NCBI GenBank assembly: GCA_018417955.1 | Contig: JACTVC010000023.1 | Span: 248,001 to 312,000, forward strand | Length of the DNA: 64,000 nucleotides | Reading direction: 5' to 3' | Source of the DNA: Laccaria trichodermophora | Taxonomy: Eukaryota > Basidiomycota > Agaricomycetes > Agaricales > Hydnangiaceae | Part shown: one piece after another, positions 1 through 11,780 of the stretch | Layout of the letters: each line of letters begins with the position of its first letter | Numbering within the stretch: the stretch's first letter is position 1 | The notes under the pieces: model-generated | The model's database searches: none | What the model was told of the DNA's origin: nothing | The model's input: the letters and a program-made list of their open reading frames with translations, nothing else | Made by a program: the position numbers and the translations under genes

Positions 1-472
1 ATGGCGCACACCCCGCTCTTAACCTACAGACGATTTTGACCCAGACCCTGCCTAGACCAAGTTTCGACCTGCGAATGACGGACTGCGCCATATTGGTGTT
101 GGGCTGCATGCGATCTGGATATCTACGCTACAGCCTTCAAACAACTCCGATTGAGGTATCTATGCAGCGAAGGCCGATGCAGGGCTCAGCGCATACGCTG
201 TTCTGTCTTATTCAACCAATAGACCAGTAGTCTAGGCCTCACTCGCTATCATCTCGTGTGACTGTAGTGGGGTGGTTTCTAGATTCGCGCACAAGAACGC
301 AGACCCACACCATCGGTGGTTAAGAGTAGCACACAGCAGGGATTTTCTACAATTTGAATTCTCCTCTTCGTAAATATGTATGGGTGTTATGAGCGCAGAA
401 AGCGCTGTGTAGCGTTATGACGAGGATGAAAAGCAGATTAAGGGCGTATCCGTTACAGGTACAAGAAAAAGC
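1..472. other. No gene seen at left edge
   Basis: This stretch lies downstream of the minus-strand cofilin gene and contains only a short open frame of 64 codons on the plus strand without recognisable similarity. I see no RNA gene or repeat in it. The part next to position 473 is probably cofilin 3' UTR. Confidence 0.5.
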
Positions 473-1174
473 TCAATTTCCCTTGGATGCCTTCTCGAGT
501 ACTTGAAAAGCAGATAACGTGAGCAAAAAGGTCGCAGTCGAAGAAAGGACAGATACACACCAGTCTCGTACGCGACTTCGCTGAAATCACTTCCTTGGAT
601 CTCTACAGCGATACCCACAAGCGCACGTCTCAAGGCATCACGAGAGGACGCGTACAACATTTTCTCTTTGATCTTTGCGTCATCGGGTGACCTAAACCAA
701 CGATGATCAGTTACTATGCACATTCTGAGCATACACCCCCCAGAACATCCCGTTCGGCAGATAAGACACCCTCCCACACACCGATCAGCAAGCGATCGCG
801 TCATCCAGCCCATCCAGGACGCCGTAGGAGCATGGAGGATACATATGAAAGGCAAACACACCAAGAGTAAAAAGTGATCTTATTCCTCTTCCCTGCTCCT
901 TCCTTCTCAAAGGCGAAATCGTACACGGCCCATCGTGGGCTCGTTTCCGGGAGATCGGCAGTGAAGGTGTCGTAATCCTGAGCATCGGACGTCTTGTCGA
1001 CCACAATTTCGGTGTTGGTGACGTTGAGCTTGTAAATGATGTATTTGTGTTTTTTGTTGAGCTTGAGGGCTTGGAAGACCTCGATGCATTCGGGGTTGAC
1101 ACCGACGCCGGACGACTATTGTGTGTGAGTTGTATTAGACAGTTGGGATAAGGAATGTGTAGGATACTTGCCAT
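473..1174 (-). CDS. cof1: Cofilin / actin-depolymerising factor
   Basis: Encodes a 138-residue cofilin, the ADF-H protein that binds and severs ADP-actin filaments in cytoplasmic patches and at growing tips. Four exons join in frame: 1174-1172, 1115-862, 691-561 and 501-473. The protein starts MSSGV and carries the family motifs YAIYDF-like [10 protein letters not shown], the [10 protein letters not shown] stretch and the actin-binding helix [14 protein letters not shown], then [15 protein letters not shown] before the stop. The length matches fungal cofilins (about 140 residues). Exon 1 is only the ATG codon, and the first intron (1171-1116) has a GC donor (gcaagt) rather than GT. An intron close to the start codon is common in fungal cofilin genes. 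It lies 182 bp downstream of the alpha-actinin gene on the same strand, so both neighbours act on actin. Very sure of the identity; exon 1 is inferred from splice signals and the conserved MSSG start. Confidence 0.95.
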
Positions 1175-1356
1175 GATTGTGTGGATTAGAGAAGTAGGAG
1201 GAGATCGGTGTGGTCAGGAGGAAAGTTGAATTATATGTGGCTGTGGAACGACTGCGTTCAGATCAGCTACGCGATAACCCTAAAAGGGGTATCCTTTTCG
1301 ATTATCTACGATGCTGCCATTTCAATCACTTGCTATTACAAAAAATATTGCTTGTA

Positions 1357-4005
1357 CTACGACGTGAAGACCTCATCTAACCACCGCTCGTAGTCGTACT
1401 CCTTTTCCCCAGCCTCGTTCAGGGAATTTGGCATTGCATTGCGTAGGTAATCAATCGAAGCGGCCGGGATATGTGCAATCCGTAGGTCTAGCTCGGTCAC
1501 AAACGGCTGCGGGCAAGGTCAGCGCTGCTGCGATAAACGACGTTGAAACACACCTTGTCATTCGCGATTCCACGGAATGACTCCCGTAGTTGATCCGATG
1601 AGGTTTGGTCTTCCGTGATGTCAACCTATTCGCATTACTTCAGCACCAATCCCTGTAGTCAAGTTCGAAAGGCAACCTACCAAAAGATTAATAAACGCCT
1701 CGAACGTTATATCCCCATAGTCCTGGATGAGTTGGTCGTAGATGTAATCCATATCCTCATCGCAGTACACGATACCCAAACTTGCTAGGGCGGCTACCAT
1801 CTCCGCCAAGCTGAGGGTATTCGTTTCTCCCTTGTCAAAGTACCGGAATGTGCTCTCAAACTGTTCCAGTTGGGCTGGGGTGAGGTTGGTGTGGTTTCTT
1901 GAAACAATCTGATGTTGCTCAGATAAGCCAAGGAGAAGAGAACCAGAATCAGGGATAGACCAACCTGATTATCAATGAAGGCAATCTTTTTCGCCACGCT
2001 GTGAATCACCAACTCTAACTCAAACTCCAGATCTTGACACGTGAATACCGTGTGGTCGTTCTCCTCCACGTTCGCTGCGAAACAATCTGCCTCCGCCAGT
2101 TTCACGACTTCCAGTGTCTCGGAGAGTGTAGGTATTCGTGTTTGAATTTCCTTGGCTTGCTGTTGTTGGTTCTACAATCGGGTGTCAATGGCTAGACTGG
2201 AGAACGGAAGCATAATTGACATACCTCCAATGGACCCTCAATATTCGTCAACTCGGACGATATAGCATGCAGCCGTTGTTCGAAATCATTCGCCAAATCA
2301 GCAAACGCCATCCTCAAGCCCTCCTTAATCCTGCACATTCTCCGATGAGCTGCCGCTTAACGCCTTTGAAGAAAACGAGCTCACTTTCGTATTTCCGCAT
2401 TGATAGCCCTTGACCTCCTCGCCTCGCTCTCCAGCAGTTCTTGCCAGGCTTTATCCAGATCCGCGAGCGCCAGGCCCTCAGGCGGGATGTACTCCGTCAA
2501 GCTATACGTCCTCAATTTCGTCTGGACATTCCCAAACAACGTCGTAACGTCTTGCCGTTCGGTGACCCAAGTCCGCTTGGTCGTGTGCTTGTACGTTGTG
2601 AAATCCGCGGACTGCTGCTTGGCATCGGTGTATGTTCCTGTGAACACCTGGCTCGACCACTGCGATTGCACCTCCGAGAGGGCGGTAAGGAGGAGTCGGA
2701 CTCGGCGCTCGTAGTCATTCCGACTGAGCCAAACCGACTGCATGAGTTCTGCGAACTTTTCAACACGTCGGGAAACGGTCTCCGCTTGGTCTGCGAAATG
2801 TCAGTCAGTCAAGGTATGTTGTAATGAAATGTGAGCTCACCCATGGAAGAGAAAGCGTGGAAGAAACTGGCAATGTAGGTCATCACACTCTTTTCATCTG
2901 GCCGCTTCGAGTCGCACAAATCTTCGACTTCCAGTAGCTGTGGGATGTTCAGGTGGTCAGCAGCAATCTTGAAAGCCAGTCTCGTATTGCCATGTCTGTC
3001 GCTCTGCGTCCTTGTCAGCCTCCCATATCATCAGTTGAGAAAGCGCAGACCTTGTCTAATTTATCATAGTCCAGCAGGTCAGGGCGATGGCAGTGGATAA
3101 GCGCACATCTAACACGACATGAGTACATGCAACCAATGTTAAATGAGAGCGGCGGACGAACAAAGCAAGACCGTCCGACCAGCTCCATGAAAAGTCGAGT
3201 ACCTCGACTTCTTTGTAGGGCTCAGTCTTGCGTTGGCACCATAAGAGGAGGCCCTCCTTTGCTGAGAGACCTTCTTCGCTTTCAGAGGGATATGTTAGGA
3301 GATTGGAGAGAGAGAAGATTGGGAAAAGCAGACCTGATGTCGGCAATAGTGAATCGGAGGATGAGCGTCCATATCATGCCGAGGATAAGTTTGAGATTTC
3401 CTTCTATGATGTCTAAGGGCTCAGGAGTCAGTGATGGGACTGAGAGTAAAGAACTCTCTTGCTGTCAGAGGAGAATGTGATGATTCCTCGGGATACCTTC
3501 CAGTAAAATGGAAGCAGATAACTAACAGCAAAATTTGGCAGCAAGACACATTCAGCAAAGGTTCACCTTCTGGCCCAATATTCGTCAACTTGACTCCTCT
3601 AGACGTAATAAACTCCAGCGCTTTGTTCACATTCTCAGCCATCTGCACTTTGATTCGAGGTGTTTTATTGTAGCGACCAAGAGAGGTGTCTCCTGAATAT
3701 CTTCTCATTAAGCAGTCATGATAAACTGTTCTCCGGGTTTCTCACCCATGATTTCCTGTATTCCGATCAATCACTTTCATTGATGATCCATCCCAAAGTA
3801 AAGGTGCGCACCATAAGTTGGATGAGACGAACACCATCCGATAAATCTTTCACGAGAGATGTCATAGGTGGGTAACCATTTGCTTCCAGCTTGGTATTCA
3901 ACCTTACAAAGGCGATAAATCAATACCGGGCGGTAACGAGACGACTACGAACCATTTGCAAAAGGTCCTTTCTTGGGTATCCCGGGATTGCGCTTCCAGA
4001 CTCAT
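1357..4005 (-). CDS. ain1: Alpha-actinin-like actin crosslinker
   Basis: Encodes a 621-residue alpha-actinin that bundles actin filaments, chiefly at the septation ring in fungi. Fourteen exons join in frame: 4005-3953, 3902-3812, 3755-3746, 3692-3567, 3412-3334, 3278-3162, 3108-3051, 3003-2841, 2790-2385, 2330-2225, 2171-1965, 1908-1681, 1625-1554, 1506-1357. Order of domains: two calponin-homology domains ([36 protein letters not shown]; then [32 protein letters not shown]), spectrin-like helices (LIPPEGL-type motif [19 protein letters not shown]), and C-terminal EF-hands. The first EF-hand loop ([10 protein letters not shown]) is degenerate, so calcium binding is doubtful. Exon 3 is a 10-nt micro-exon. 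The start codon is the first ATG joined to CH1; length agrees with the fission-yeast protein (about 620 residues). Shares a 233-bp divergent promoter with POB3. Confidence 0.95.
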
Positions 4006-4238
4006 TACGGGTATTTGACAGCCAAAATTACGGGTAAAATGGTATCGTATCAAGGGCGGTGGTGGTATGAAAGAAAGAAGGGTTTAGGGTCAAATGACGT
4101 CCAGCAGAAATGAGAACGCGTCTGGATCGATTTCGAACTCCGACGGCGCGTCCTGCTCTCAACCACCACGGTTAACCTCTCATAACTCTCAACCATCATC
4201 ATCAAGGACACATCTACTTGGGAGCTACTAGGAAGGAC
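4006..4238. promoter_or_regulatory. Divergent promoter between ain1 and pob3
   Basis: The 233 bp separate the two start codons of oppositely transcribed genes, so they must hold both 5' UTRs and promoters. I see no clear TATA box. The assignment is positional only. Confidence 0.6.
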
Positions 4239-6670
4239 ATGGCGACAATCCAGTTTGACAGGATATACCATGGGGTGACCGCAGAAGTCGGCAGTGAGCT
4301 TTCCTGTGTAAAATTTGAGAATATAAATATTGATGATGAAGGGTTGTGTAGAATTCCGAGTGGCAGCGAGCGGAATGGCATGGAAGGGCGCTGAAACGGA
4401 AGGAGTTACCGCCATGGCTTCGACTGATATCAAGTGGGCCCAATGGATGCGTGTGGCTCGTGGTTTTCAGCTTCGTGTAGGGATGAAAGACCACAAACGA
4501 GAAAAATTCGAGGGTTTCTCGAGAGAGGCACGAGTTATTTTTATAGCGGTGCTCATGAACTGACTTTAATACGATACGACAGGACCATGACAAACTCGCA
4601 AATCTACTGAAAACGCACTTTGGTATAACCCTTGAAACTCGGGAAGTCGCTTTCAAAGGCTGGAATTGGGGTGTTACCGACTTTCAAGGTAGTCCCAACG
4701 ATCTTAATTACAATTCATGCTCATGTTGTTGTAACCAGGCAATGAGCTTGCGTTTTCCGTCTCCGACAAAATAGCTTTCGAGCTTCCCTTGCGTCAAGTC
4801 GCGAACTCCAATATTGCAGGACGAACTGAAGTCTCACTCGAATTCGCTCCCACAAAAGCTAAAGCTATGGGAGACGAGATGGTCGAAATTCGTTTCCATG
4901 TCCCTGGAACACACAGCAAACTCAAGGGCAGCGATGGTTCGCAAAAATCTGACAACGAAGACAACGACAACGACGATGACGAGGTCAGCGCTGCTCAGGT
5001 CTTCCACGACATGATCAAAGAAAAGGCAGAGATCGGGCAAGTTTCTGGCGACATGATCCTGAGCTTCGAGGAAGTGCTTGTTTTAACGCCGCGTGGGAGA
5101 TATGACATGGACATGTTCCCCGACTTTTTACGATTGCGCGGGAAAACGTATGATTACAAGATTCTATTTGGAAGTATCTCGAAGCTGTTCCTCCTGCCGA
5201 AGGATGACCAGCACGTGTTGTTCATTGTAAGTGGCCTTTTCGTGTTTGATGTTGTTGCTGATGACGGCAAACCAGCTGGGCTTGAGCACACCCATCAGGC
5301 AGGGACAGACGCGATATCAGTACCTCGTCATGCAATTTACGCGAGAAGAGGAGATAACGGCCGAGTTGAACATGAGCGAGTACGTTTTTCTGCCCTCCAT
5401 TTTGATCCCCCTCTAATAATTCCCTTGCAGAGAAGAGATTGCGAAATATGACAAGCTCAAGAAGAACTACGAAGATCCCACGTACGAGGTCGTCTCGAGC
5501 GTCTTCCGAGCGCTCGCAAGAAAGAAAATTATCGGATCTGGCAGCTTTCAAAGGTTCGTAAATACCACTCAAATCCCCGTGCAAAATTAATTGTACGTGT
5601 AGCCGGGATGGACACCCAGGGATCAAAGCCAACCTAAAAGCCATACAAGGCGACCTCTTCATGCTCGAAAAATACATCTTCTTCGTCTCCAAACAGCCCA
5701 CCCTAATTGAGCTTTCAGACATACACCAAGTGGTCTTCTCCCGCGTCGGCGCTTCCACCGCAGCTCGCACGTTCGATCTCAAAATTGTCACAAAGTCTGG
5801 GCCTGAGCACAACTTCACGAGCATCAACAAGGAGGAACATGAAGTCACTGAGGCGTACTTGAAAGATAAGAAAATCAGGGTGAAGAACGAGATGGTACCT
5901 GATGCGGACTTACTACTGGCAGCTGCGGCTGGAGATGACGACGACGATGACATGCAAAGTGTTATCAGCTCGGATGAGGACAAACCTAGGGGCCAGAAGA
6001 AGGCGCCAAGACCAAAACGGGATGATGATGATGATGAGAGCGAGGAGGATGGTACGTCCTTCATTCATTTACTGCCCCTCGTGTGTAATGACTGGTTGTT
6101 CGTTTTACAGAGGACTTCCAGGCGTCAGGATCCGACTCTGGATCACCGAGTGACAGTGACTCTGACAACTCCGGTGCTGAGACGGCCTCAGACGCTAGCG
6201 GCGATATTGCGCTCACTAAAAGTGCCAAGAAGGCGAAAGGGAAGGCTAAAGCCAAAGCCAAGGACGGCGAGGGCGGGGAAGCACCAAAGAAAAAGGTAGT
6301 CAAGAAAACAGCCGCTGAGAAAGGGGGTGATAGTGACGCGGACGACGATAAACCCAAGACAAAAGCAGCGCCAAAAAAGAAACATTCGTCCACTTCTCCA
6401 CCGCCCAAAACCAAGCCCAAGCCGAAACCCAAAGCGAAGAAGGCTGATGATGATGTGATGGATGTGGACGTGGACGTGGATGGCGAGGATAAGCCCAAGC
6501 CCAAGCCTAAACCCAAGCCTAAGCCAAAAGCGAAGGAGAAGGACGACGGGGATAACGCGATGGATGTGGATGAAGATAAGCCCAAACCAAAACCCAAGCC
6601 AAAACCCGCGAAGAAGGCCGCGGATGGGGAGCCTGAGCCTCCTAAGAAGAAGCTGAAGACGTCCGATTGA
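4239..6670 (+). CDS. pob3: FACT histone chaperone subunit Pob3/SSRP1
   Basis: Encodes the Pob3 subunit of FACT, the nuclear Spt16-Pob3 complex that reorganises H2A-H2B during transcription and replication. Eight exons join in frame to 686 residues: 4239-4293, 4352-4527, 4583-4688, 4739-5226, 5276-5379, 5431-5553, 5603-6051, 6111-6670. The N-terminal Pob3 domain ([18 protein letters not shown]), the SSRP1 domain ([33 protein letters not shown]) and the Rtt106-like PH region ([20 protein letters not shown]) are clear. Like other fungal Pob3 it has no HMG box. The C-terminal part is longer than usual (yeast Pob3 is about 550 residues): an acidic and serine-rich block is followed by repeated Lys-Pro pairs alternating with MDVD/DED patches, ending KKLKTSD. 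Intron 2 appears to use a GC donor (gcacga at 4528); a GT alternative 6 nt downstream would add two residues and break the spacing conserved with yeast. Confidence 0.94.
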
Positions 6671-7081
6671 ACCTTACCACTCTTTCTCTCCCTCCCTTCT
6701 TACTTAGAGCGACAACTCATGTACACACCGATCTTCTGTTTATGATATTGTATAAATTTCTTCATTTTTTGGAGTATTACATATTTCTAAGATGTGATAT
6801 TCTATGCATTATCAGGTTGGATCAAAGTCAAACAATATCATAAAGTGAATGAGGGTGGAGGACGAGTATCCGGAGCGACAAAGGTTCATCAAGGCTTCGT
6901 ATAGGTATGTGTGATACAGTGTTTCTGTGGTGTGACATGGCGATAAATGGAGCTACATCACTGCTGCGAAGCCAGGTAGGTAAGGTAGATGATAAGAGAT
7001 TGAAGGAACGGATACAGTTGAGAAGGATTGGTGTTGATGCCGAGTTGATGTAGAAAGTAAGACAAATGAAGGAGTGCCATT
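6671..7081. other. 3' intergenic between convergent genes
   Basis: About 410 bp separate the stop codons of two converging genes, so this holds both 3' UTRs. No coding potential or repeat is evident. Confidence 0.6.
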
Positions 7082-10000
7082 TTATACTTGGCCGTACAGA
7101 AGCGATCCAGGCTCGAAGACGTCATTACGTCCTACAGGGAGCGTGGGTCCAGCGTAAGCTGGAATGGTAGAAATAAGAGGTTGAATAGGACGTGTGTGGG
7201 AGCCAGATGTCTTCCTAGTACCGGACCTGGACAGCGAAGTAGCGGCGTTGTTTGTTGAAACCTTTGGACTGAAAAGAATCTGTCTCTCTTGGTGGAGAAC
7301 GTATGACTACGTGAACGCTCATGAGTCATCTTTCTGGAATACGCGACGACAGTACTCACTCGAGCAATGAGGATCTTCTCCATCCAGATCTTGCCGTCCG
7401 CCTCCTTGCACGAGAACTTATGCAGATAGTCAGCGGTGTTTTCGAAGAATGACAGCTTGTCGGTCGACTTGACGGCAAACACAAAAGGTTTTGGAGCTCG
7501 TTGTGCACGAGTGAAGTGGTACGCATCAAAGTTCGACAATGAGCACAACATCACTTCATCTCTGCGCTATATAAAATGAGAAAAAAATTGTCAGTTGTCA
7601 AACGCAGAATCTAGCAAAATCCGTAGAACGAACATTATCGCGTTTGGACAACCACAAGCAATGTTCTCGAAGTTGCATCCATCGCTTACTCCATTTCCCA
7701 CGTTTTGACTCCCATTCCACATATCCGGAATGGGTGGGCGAGCTGGTGGGCATGGCCTACAAAAAAATGAAAGTGAGAAATTTGCAATACTGCAGTTGTG
7801 AAAACATACAGCAAGACTCAAAGGTTTGGCAAAGGGAGTTAACCTGACAACAAAGGTGTTCATCATCTTGTCCTTGTTCCAAGAAGCTTGCACGTCCGAT
7901 AAAAGCTCAAAACTCCGAATAGGCCGTTCTTAACAAATCAACCAGAGGAATAAGCGGGGAAGGACACAGAAGAGAAAGCGAACACGTACCCATTCCGAAA
8001 TCCTGTGCCACCTCCCAGAGCATCCATCCACCATTCCCATCCGAACCACGTAATGAACCTTGCGCCTCGATCATCTCAATGACGTTGCCTGCATTCGTAG
8101 TGGCGGTAATCTCCACCATATTGAAACGCTGCATATCCCCAACAAAGATACGTTGTTGCGTCACCAAAGCTGTAGAGTTTGATGAAGCAGCTGCAAGCGC
8201 GGGAGATTGCAATCGTCCAGCACTCGTACTTGGACGCGAGGTACGCTGGGCATCAGCCGGGGTCTTTGAGGATCGCGAGGGAGGGGGATCTGCGGGTGAT
8301 GCTCTGGCTAGACAGCGGTGGTGTTGGTCATCCATGCTGATGCGAGGCATTGGAGGTGGTTCTTCGAATCCAAAAGATGTATGTGCATTGGACGCGCTAC
8401 GATCACGAGCGACGGATTGCGACCGTTGGCGTTGAAGTTGAGTTATCGTGGTGGGTTCCTCAACCCGACTACGACTTCGCGCTCTGGTGGTAGTCATGCT
8501 TCGAGCCACGGAAGCATCTGGAAGTGGTGGCCTGTCTTCCTCCTCGAACGTCCTTCGCTCAACACGATGGAAAGATCGCATAGGTCGAAGGGGTGGCGGC
8601 GGCGGGCTGGATGGTGACTTGTGTGACGGCGGCGAGTAGGCTGGTGGTGGGTCTCTCAAACTCCGACTCCTGCTTGCTTTCAGGGCACCGGGTGAATCAA
8701 ACGTCTCTGAAAATGTTCGAGATGCGAAGGACGGAATGTGATGCGGTTGCTGAGATGAGGGAGGTGAGGTCGAAGGGGCGAATTGCGAAGATTGGTATTC
8801 AGCTACTTGCACATTCTGCAGCTTCCTAGCAAGGGCATCAGGCGAGAATGGCCGTCCGTGTGAAGCCATCGCCTGCTGACGTGGAGGGTAACCAGCAGTA
8901 GTCGCAGCATGCAACGCGGCTTCTTGAGAGCTCGACATAACCATGCCTGGCGCTACGATACCACCACCGGCACCAGCGGGCCTCAACGTCATTTGCCTGC
9001 TACGAGGCTGACGTTCTGTCCCCTCGGCTTCTTGTCTCATTGCCCGTTCCTTCCGCTTCTGCTGTCTCTCATCCCTCACCTGCCTTCTAATCGTCCGCTG
9101 GGCAGTAAGAGCCGTGGGAATGCGTTGCGCCAAGGGAACGTCGTCGTCGTCTGAGCTCGAGCCCCTGAGCATACGAGGCATACGAAACTCACGAGGAGAG
9201 GCGGTGGTGGAGGAAGACCGTGCGGGGTCTTGAGTGTAATCGTCTGTTGACTCTTCATCCTCCGACGTGGTAGGTTCCGAAGAAGATGGAGTATCGAATA
9301 AGCTGGTTCCGTTGGTTACTCCGCGACGGCTACCGTCTTCGTCCCTCCTATCGTCGTCGTCGTCGTCACGCCCACCCATCCGTTTTGAGAAAGCCATAGA
9401 TGGATAAAACTCGGTCGGTGTATCCCGTTGCTGATAAAAGTTTGCTCCATGGGTATACATGTCCTGTTGCTGTTGTTGAGCTTGATGGTGGTTGCTGTTC
9501 GAGTCCCAACTGCTTCCATCAACCATTTCACCCGCGACCATTTTAACCTGCACTTCCGCATGAATGCTTCCACGATCACGCGGCGAGTCAGGTGGCGGAG
9601 GCTGTGCAAAATTTGCTGCCTCCTCCGTTGAAGGTGAGGGAAGCAACGATCTTGCACGGACTGTATCAGCAGATGTGCCTGGTTGATATTCCAATCCTTC
9701 CTCATCGAGCACTAGAAAATTTCCAGGTGAAATGGCTAGCGGGGCATCCTTGCTGTTTTCGAGCTCCGAATAATTGTGAAAACCATCTTTGCTGAGCCTC
9801 GGGTCTATCCATCGATGGGCGGGGAAATATTGGAAATAGTCGGTATCTGGCGGAGAGTTGAGAATATCGCTGTCTTCCGAGGAGGAGCGCGTGAGTACTC
9901 CGGGGCCATCGTCTCCATCGAGAAAGGTAGGATCAACATGAGAACCACTATGACGCATAATAAGAGGGTGGGAGTTGCGCTCCTCAGAGCCGGAGGCGGA

Positions 10001-11780
10001 GGACCTTGATGAGGAATTCGACGTCGAAGACATGGAGCGCGAGAGGGAAGCAGAAAGATCAGAGGATGAGAAGCGAGATGACGATGGAGAGGCAATCTGC
10101 TCTTCAAAGGAACTTCGGGATGTTGTGTAATATGGAGTGTAAAGTACTGAAGAGGAAGAGGAAGCACTGCCATCATCAACCTCAACATCAAAATCCAGCG
10201 GGAGGTTGGTGAGATAGTCCAAATCAATTATGTCCTCGTCCTCATTATGGTCGGTGTTGGGAAGATCACTTGCAGAATCCCGCAAGTCCAAGCTGGGATT
10301 GGGACCCGTTACGACATCGGCGGTAATGAATGATGATGATGGCGATAATGATGACGAACCAACGGTGAAGGGCGCCGACACATTGTCGTCCCTAAGTTTG
10401 GGCAGCGGCACGTCATACTGAGCGGCTCCACCAAGGGATGTGAACCCTTGAGAAGAACCATGTTCTTCAGCGGCAGGCGCAGAGCAAATTTGACTTGGCA
10501 GCAAAGGCTGCGATCCAGGTGGTAGGGACTCAGTATTGCTGAAGGTCGGATCCTGCAACACTCTCGCGATGGACGTTCGATCCCCTTCATCCCAAGGCTC
10601 AAACGGAAGACCAGCTCCAACGCGGCCTTTGCGGACCTAAGAACAAGTACAAGGTTATTGTTGAATCATCAAAGGGAAGGCGAAGGGTGAGATGCAGAAA
10701 CGTACCTTTTTCGTGAGAACCACGTTCATAGTAGAGAGAGTATGTAGAGAAGGTAATGAAGGTCGGGAGGCGAACGCTGGCTTTTGGCTAGCTGGGCGGG
10801 GTTGTATACGGGCGGCTGAAAAGGCACGGGGGAGGCCTGGGTGTGCAGCGCTGCCTGAGGACGCCGCTGGTGGGCATGTGGCTACGGCTTTCTTTGGTGA
10901 CATTAGAGGTGAACGAGGGTTAGGAGGAGATGAGGCCAAGCCTGAAGGAGGTTGATGTTGAATAGTCCTTTGTGCAACCAGTTCAACTGGAGCGAGACAC
11001 GCAAAAGGATCATCGTCAAGGAGGAAATCTGGGGGCGGGGAATCTCGTGAAGTCGTGATTGTAGTGGATAGACGCAATCCTGTATCTTTATTTGATACAC
11101 TATGGTTAATTGAACTAGAAGCCGAAGACTGCGACCGCATCCTCGAAGCAAAGGTAGACGAAGTTGGACTGGTGAGTGGCGAGGTCGCCGGTATTTGCTG
11201 GAGAAAAGACGGCACCAGAATAGATGACAGGGAACGGCGGTTTTTCGCCATCTTCTTCTCCCCGTATTGAAGAGACTTGGATGGAGAAAGGCGGGTTCTT
11301 TGGGAGTGAAGGGGGTGCTCGTCGTAAAGGTGTGCGTAAAATTCAGTGCTTGCGGGAATAGGGATGCTCGTCAAGTTTACTTGTGATTTCCCTGCAACTT
11401 GATCCTGGATGAAGAGACGGGTAAGTAAGTTTGAACGTTCATTTTTCATCAACCCGTAATTCGTGTGCTCAGGCGGAAGCGACTAGGAGGCGACGACTTA
11501 CGGAAGAGTCTGAAGATATTCGCTCGCTATGCGTTTCTTCCCTTGTACCAGCTAAGCGCTCCCTCGGAGGATCCCTAACTACTATAGAGGAGTTGAGGCG
11601 GCCTCCCGCTGCGGTAAACGAGGCAAACGATGCGATTGAGCGAGGGCCTATTAATGGGTGAAGCTGATTGCGAGCAGTTTCTACAGAATCGAACGAGTGT
11701 GTGGAGACGACAGTTATATCAGGGCGATTTGTTACAGCATAGAGGGGGTGAGAGAGCAGACGAACTTCCTCGTCTGGCAT
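7082..11780 (-). CDS. Large RA- and PH-domain adaptor protein
   Basis: Encodes about 1432 residues from seven exons that join in frame: 11780-11502, 11404-10706, 10636-7990, 7928-7810, 7756-7634, 7566-7360, 7306-7082. The first 1,100 residues are low-complexity, rich in Ser, Pro, Asp and Arg, and probably disordered. Near the C terminus comes a ubiquitin-fold Ras-association region (QRIFVGDMQRFNMVEITATT, then GGWMLWEVAQDFGMERPIRS) followed directly by a PH domain (SGYVEWESKRGKWSKRWMQL to DGKIWMEKILIARSYVLHQE). RA followed by PH is the order seen in Grb7/MRL-type adaptors that link small GTPases and membrane phosphoinositides to polarity or the cytoskeleton; a similar role here is inference. 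The first ATG of the long frame was chosen; a further upstream exon cannot be excluded. The big exon gives several antisense shadows that I do not annotate. Confidence 0.85.

Noticed and set aside
5222..6597. Minus-strand Ser/Leu-rich frames of 178-280 codons
   Set aside because: They are antisense to POB3 exons; the apparent GLGLGLG repeat is the complement of its Lys-Pro codons.
8079..10421. Plus-strand frames over the RA/PH gene
   Set aside because: They lie antisense to the large exon, lack family similarity and reflect its biased codon composition.
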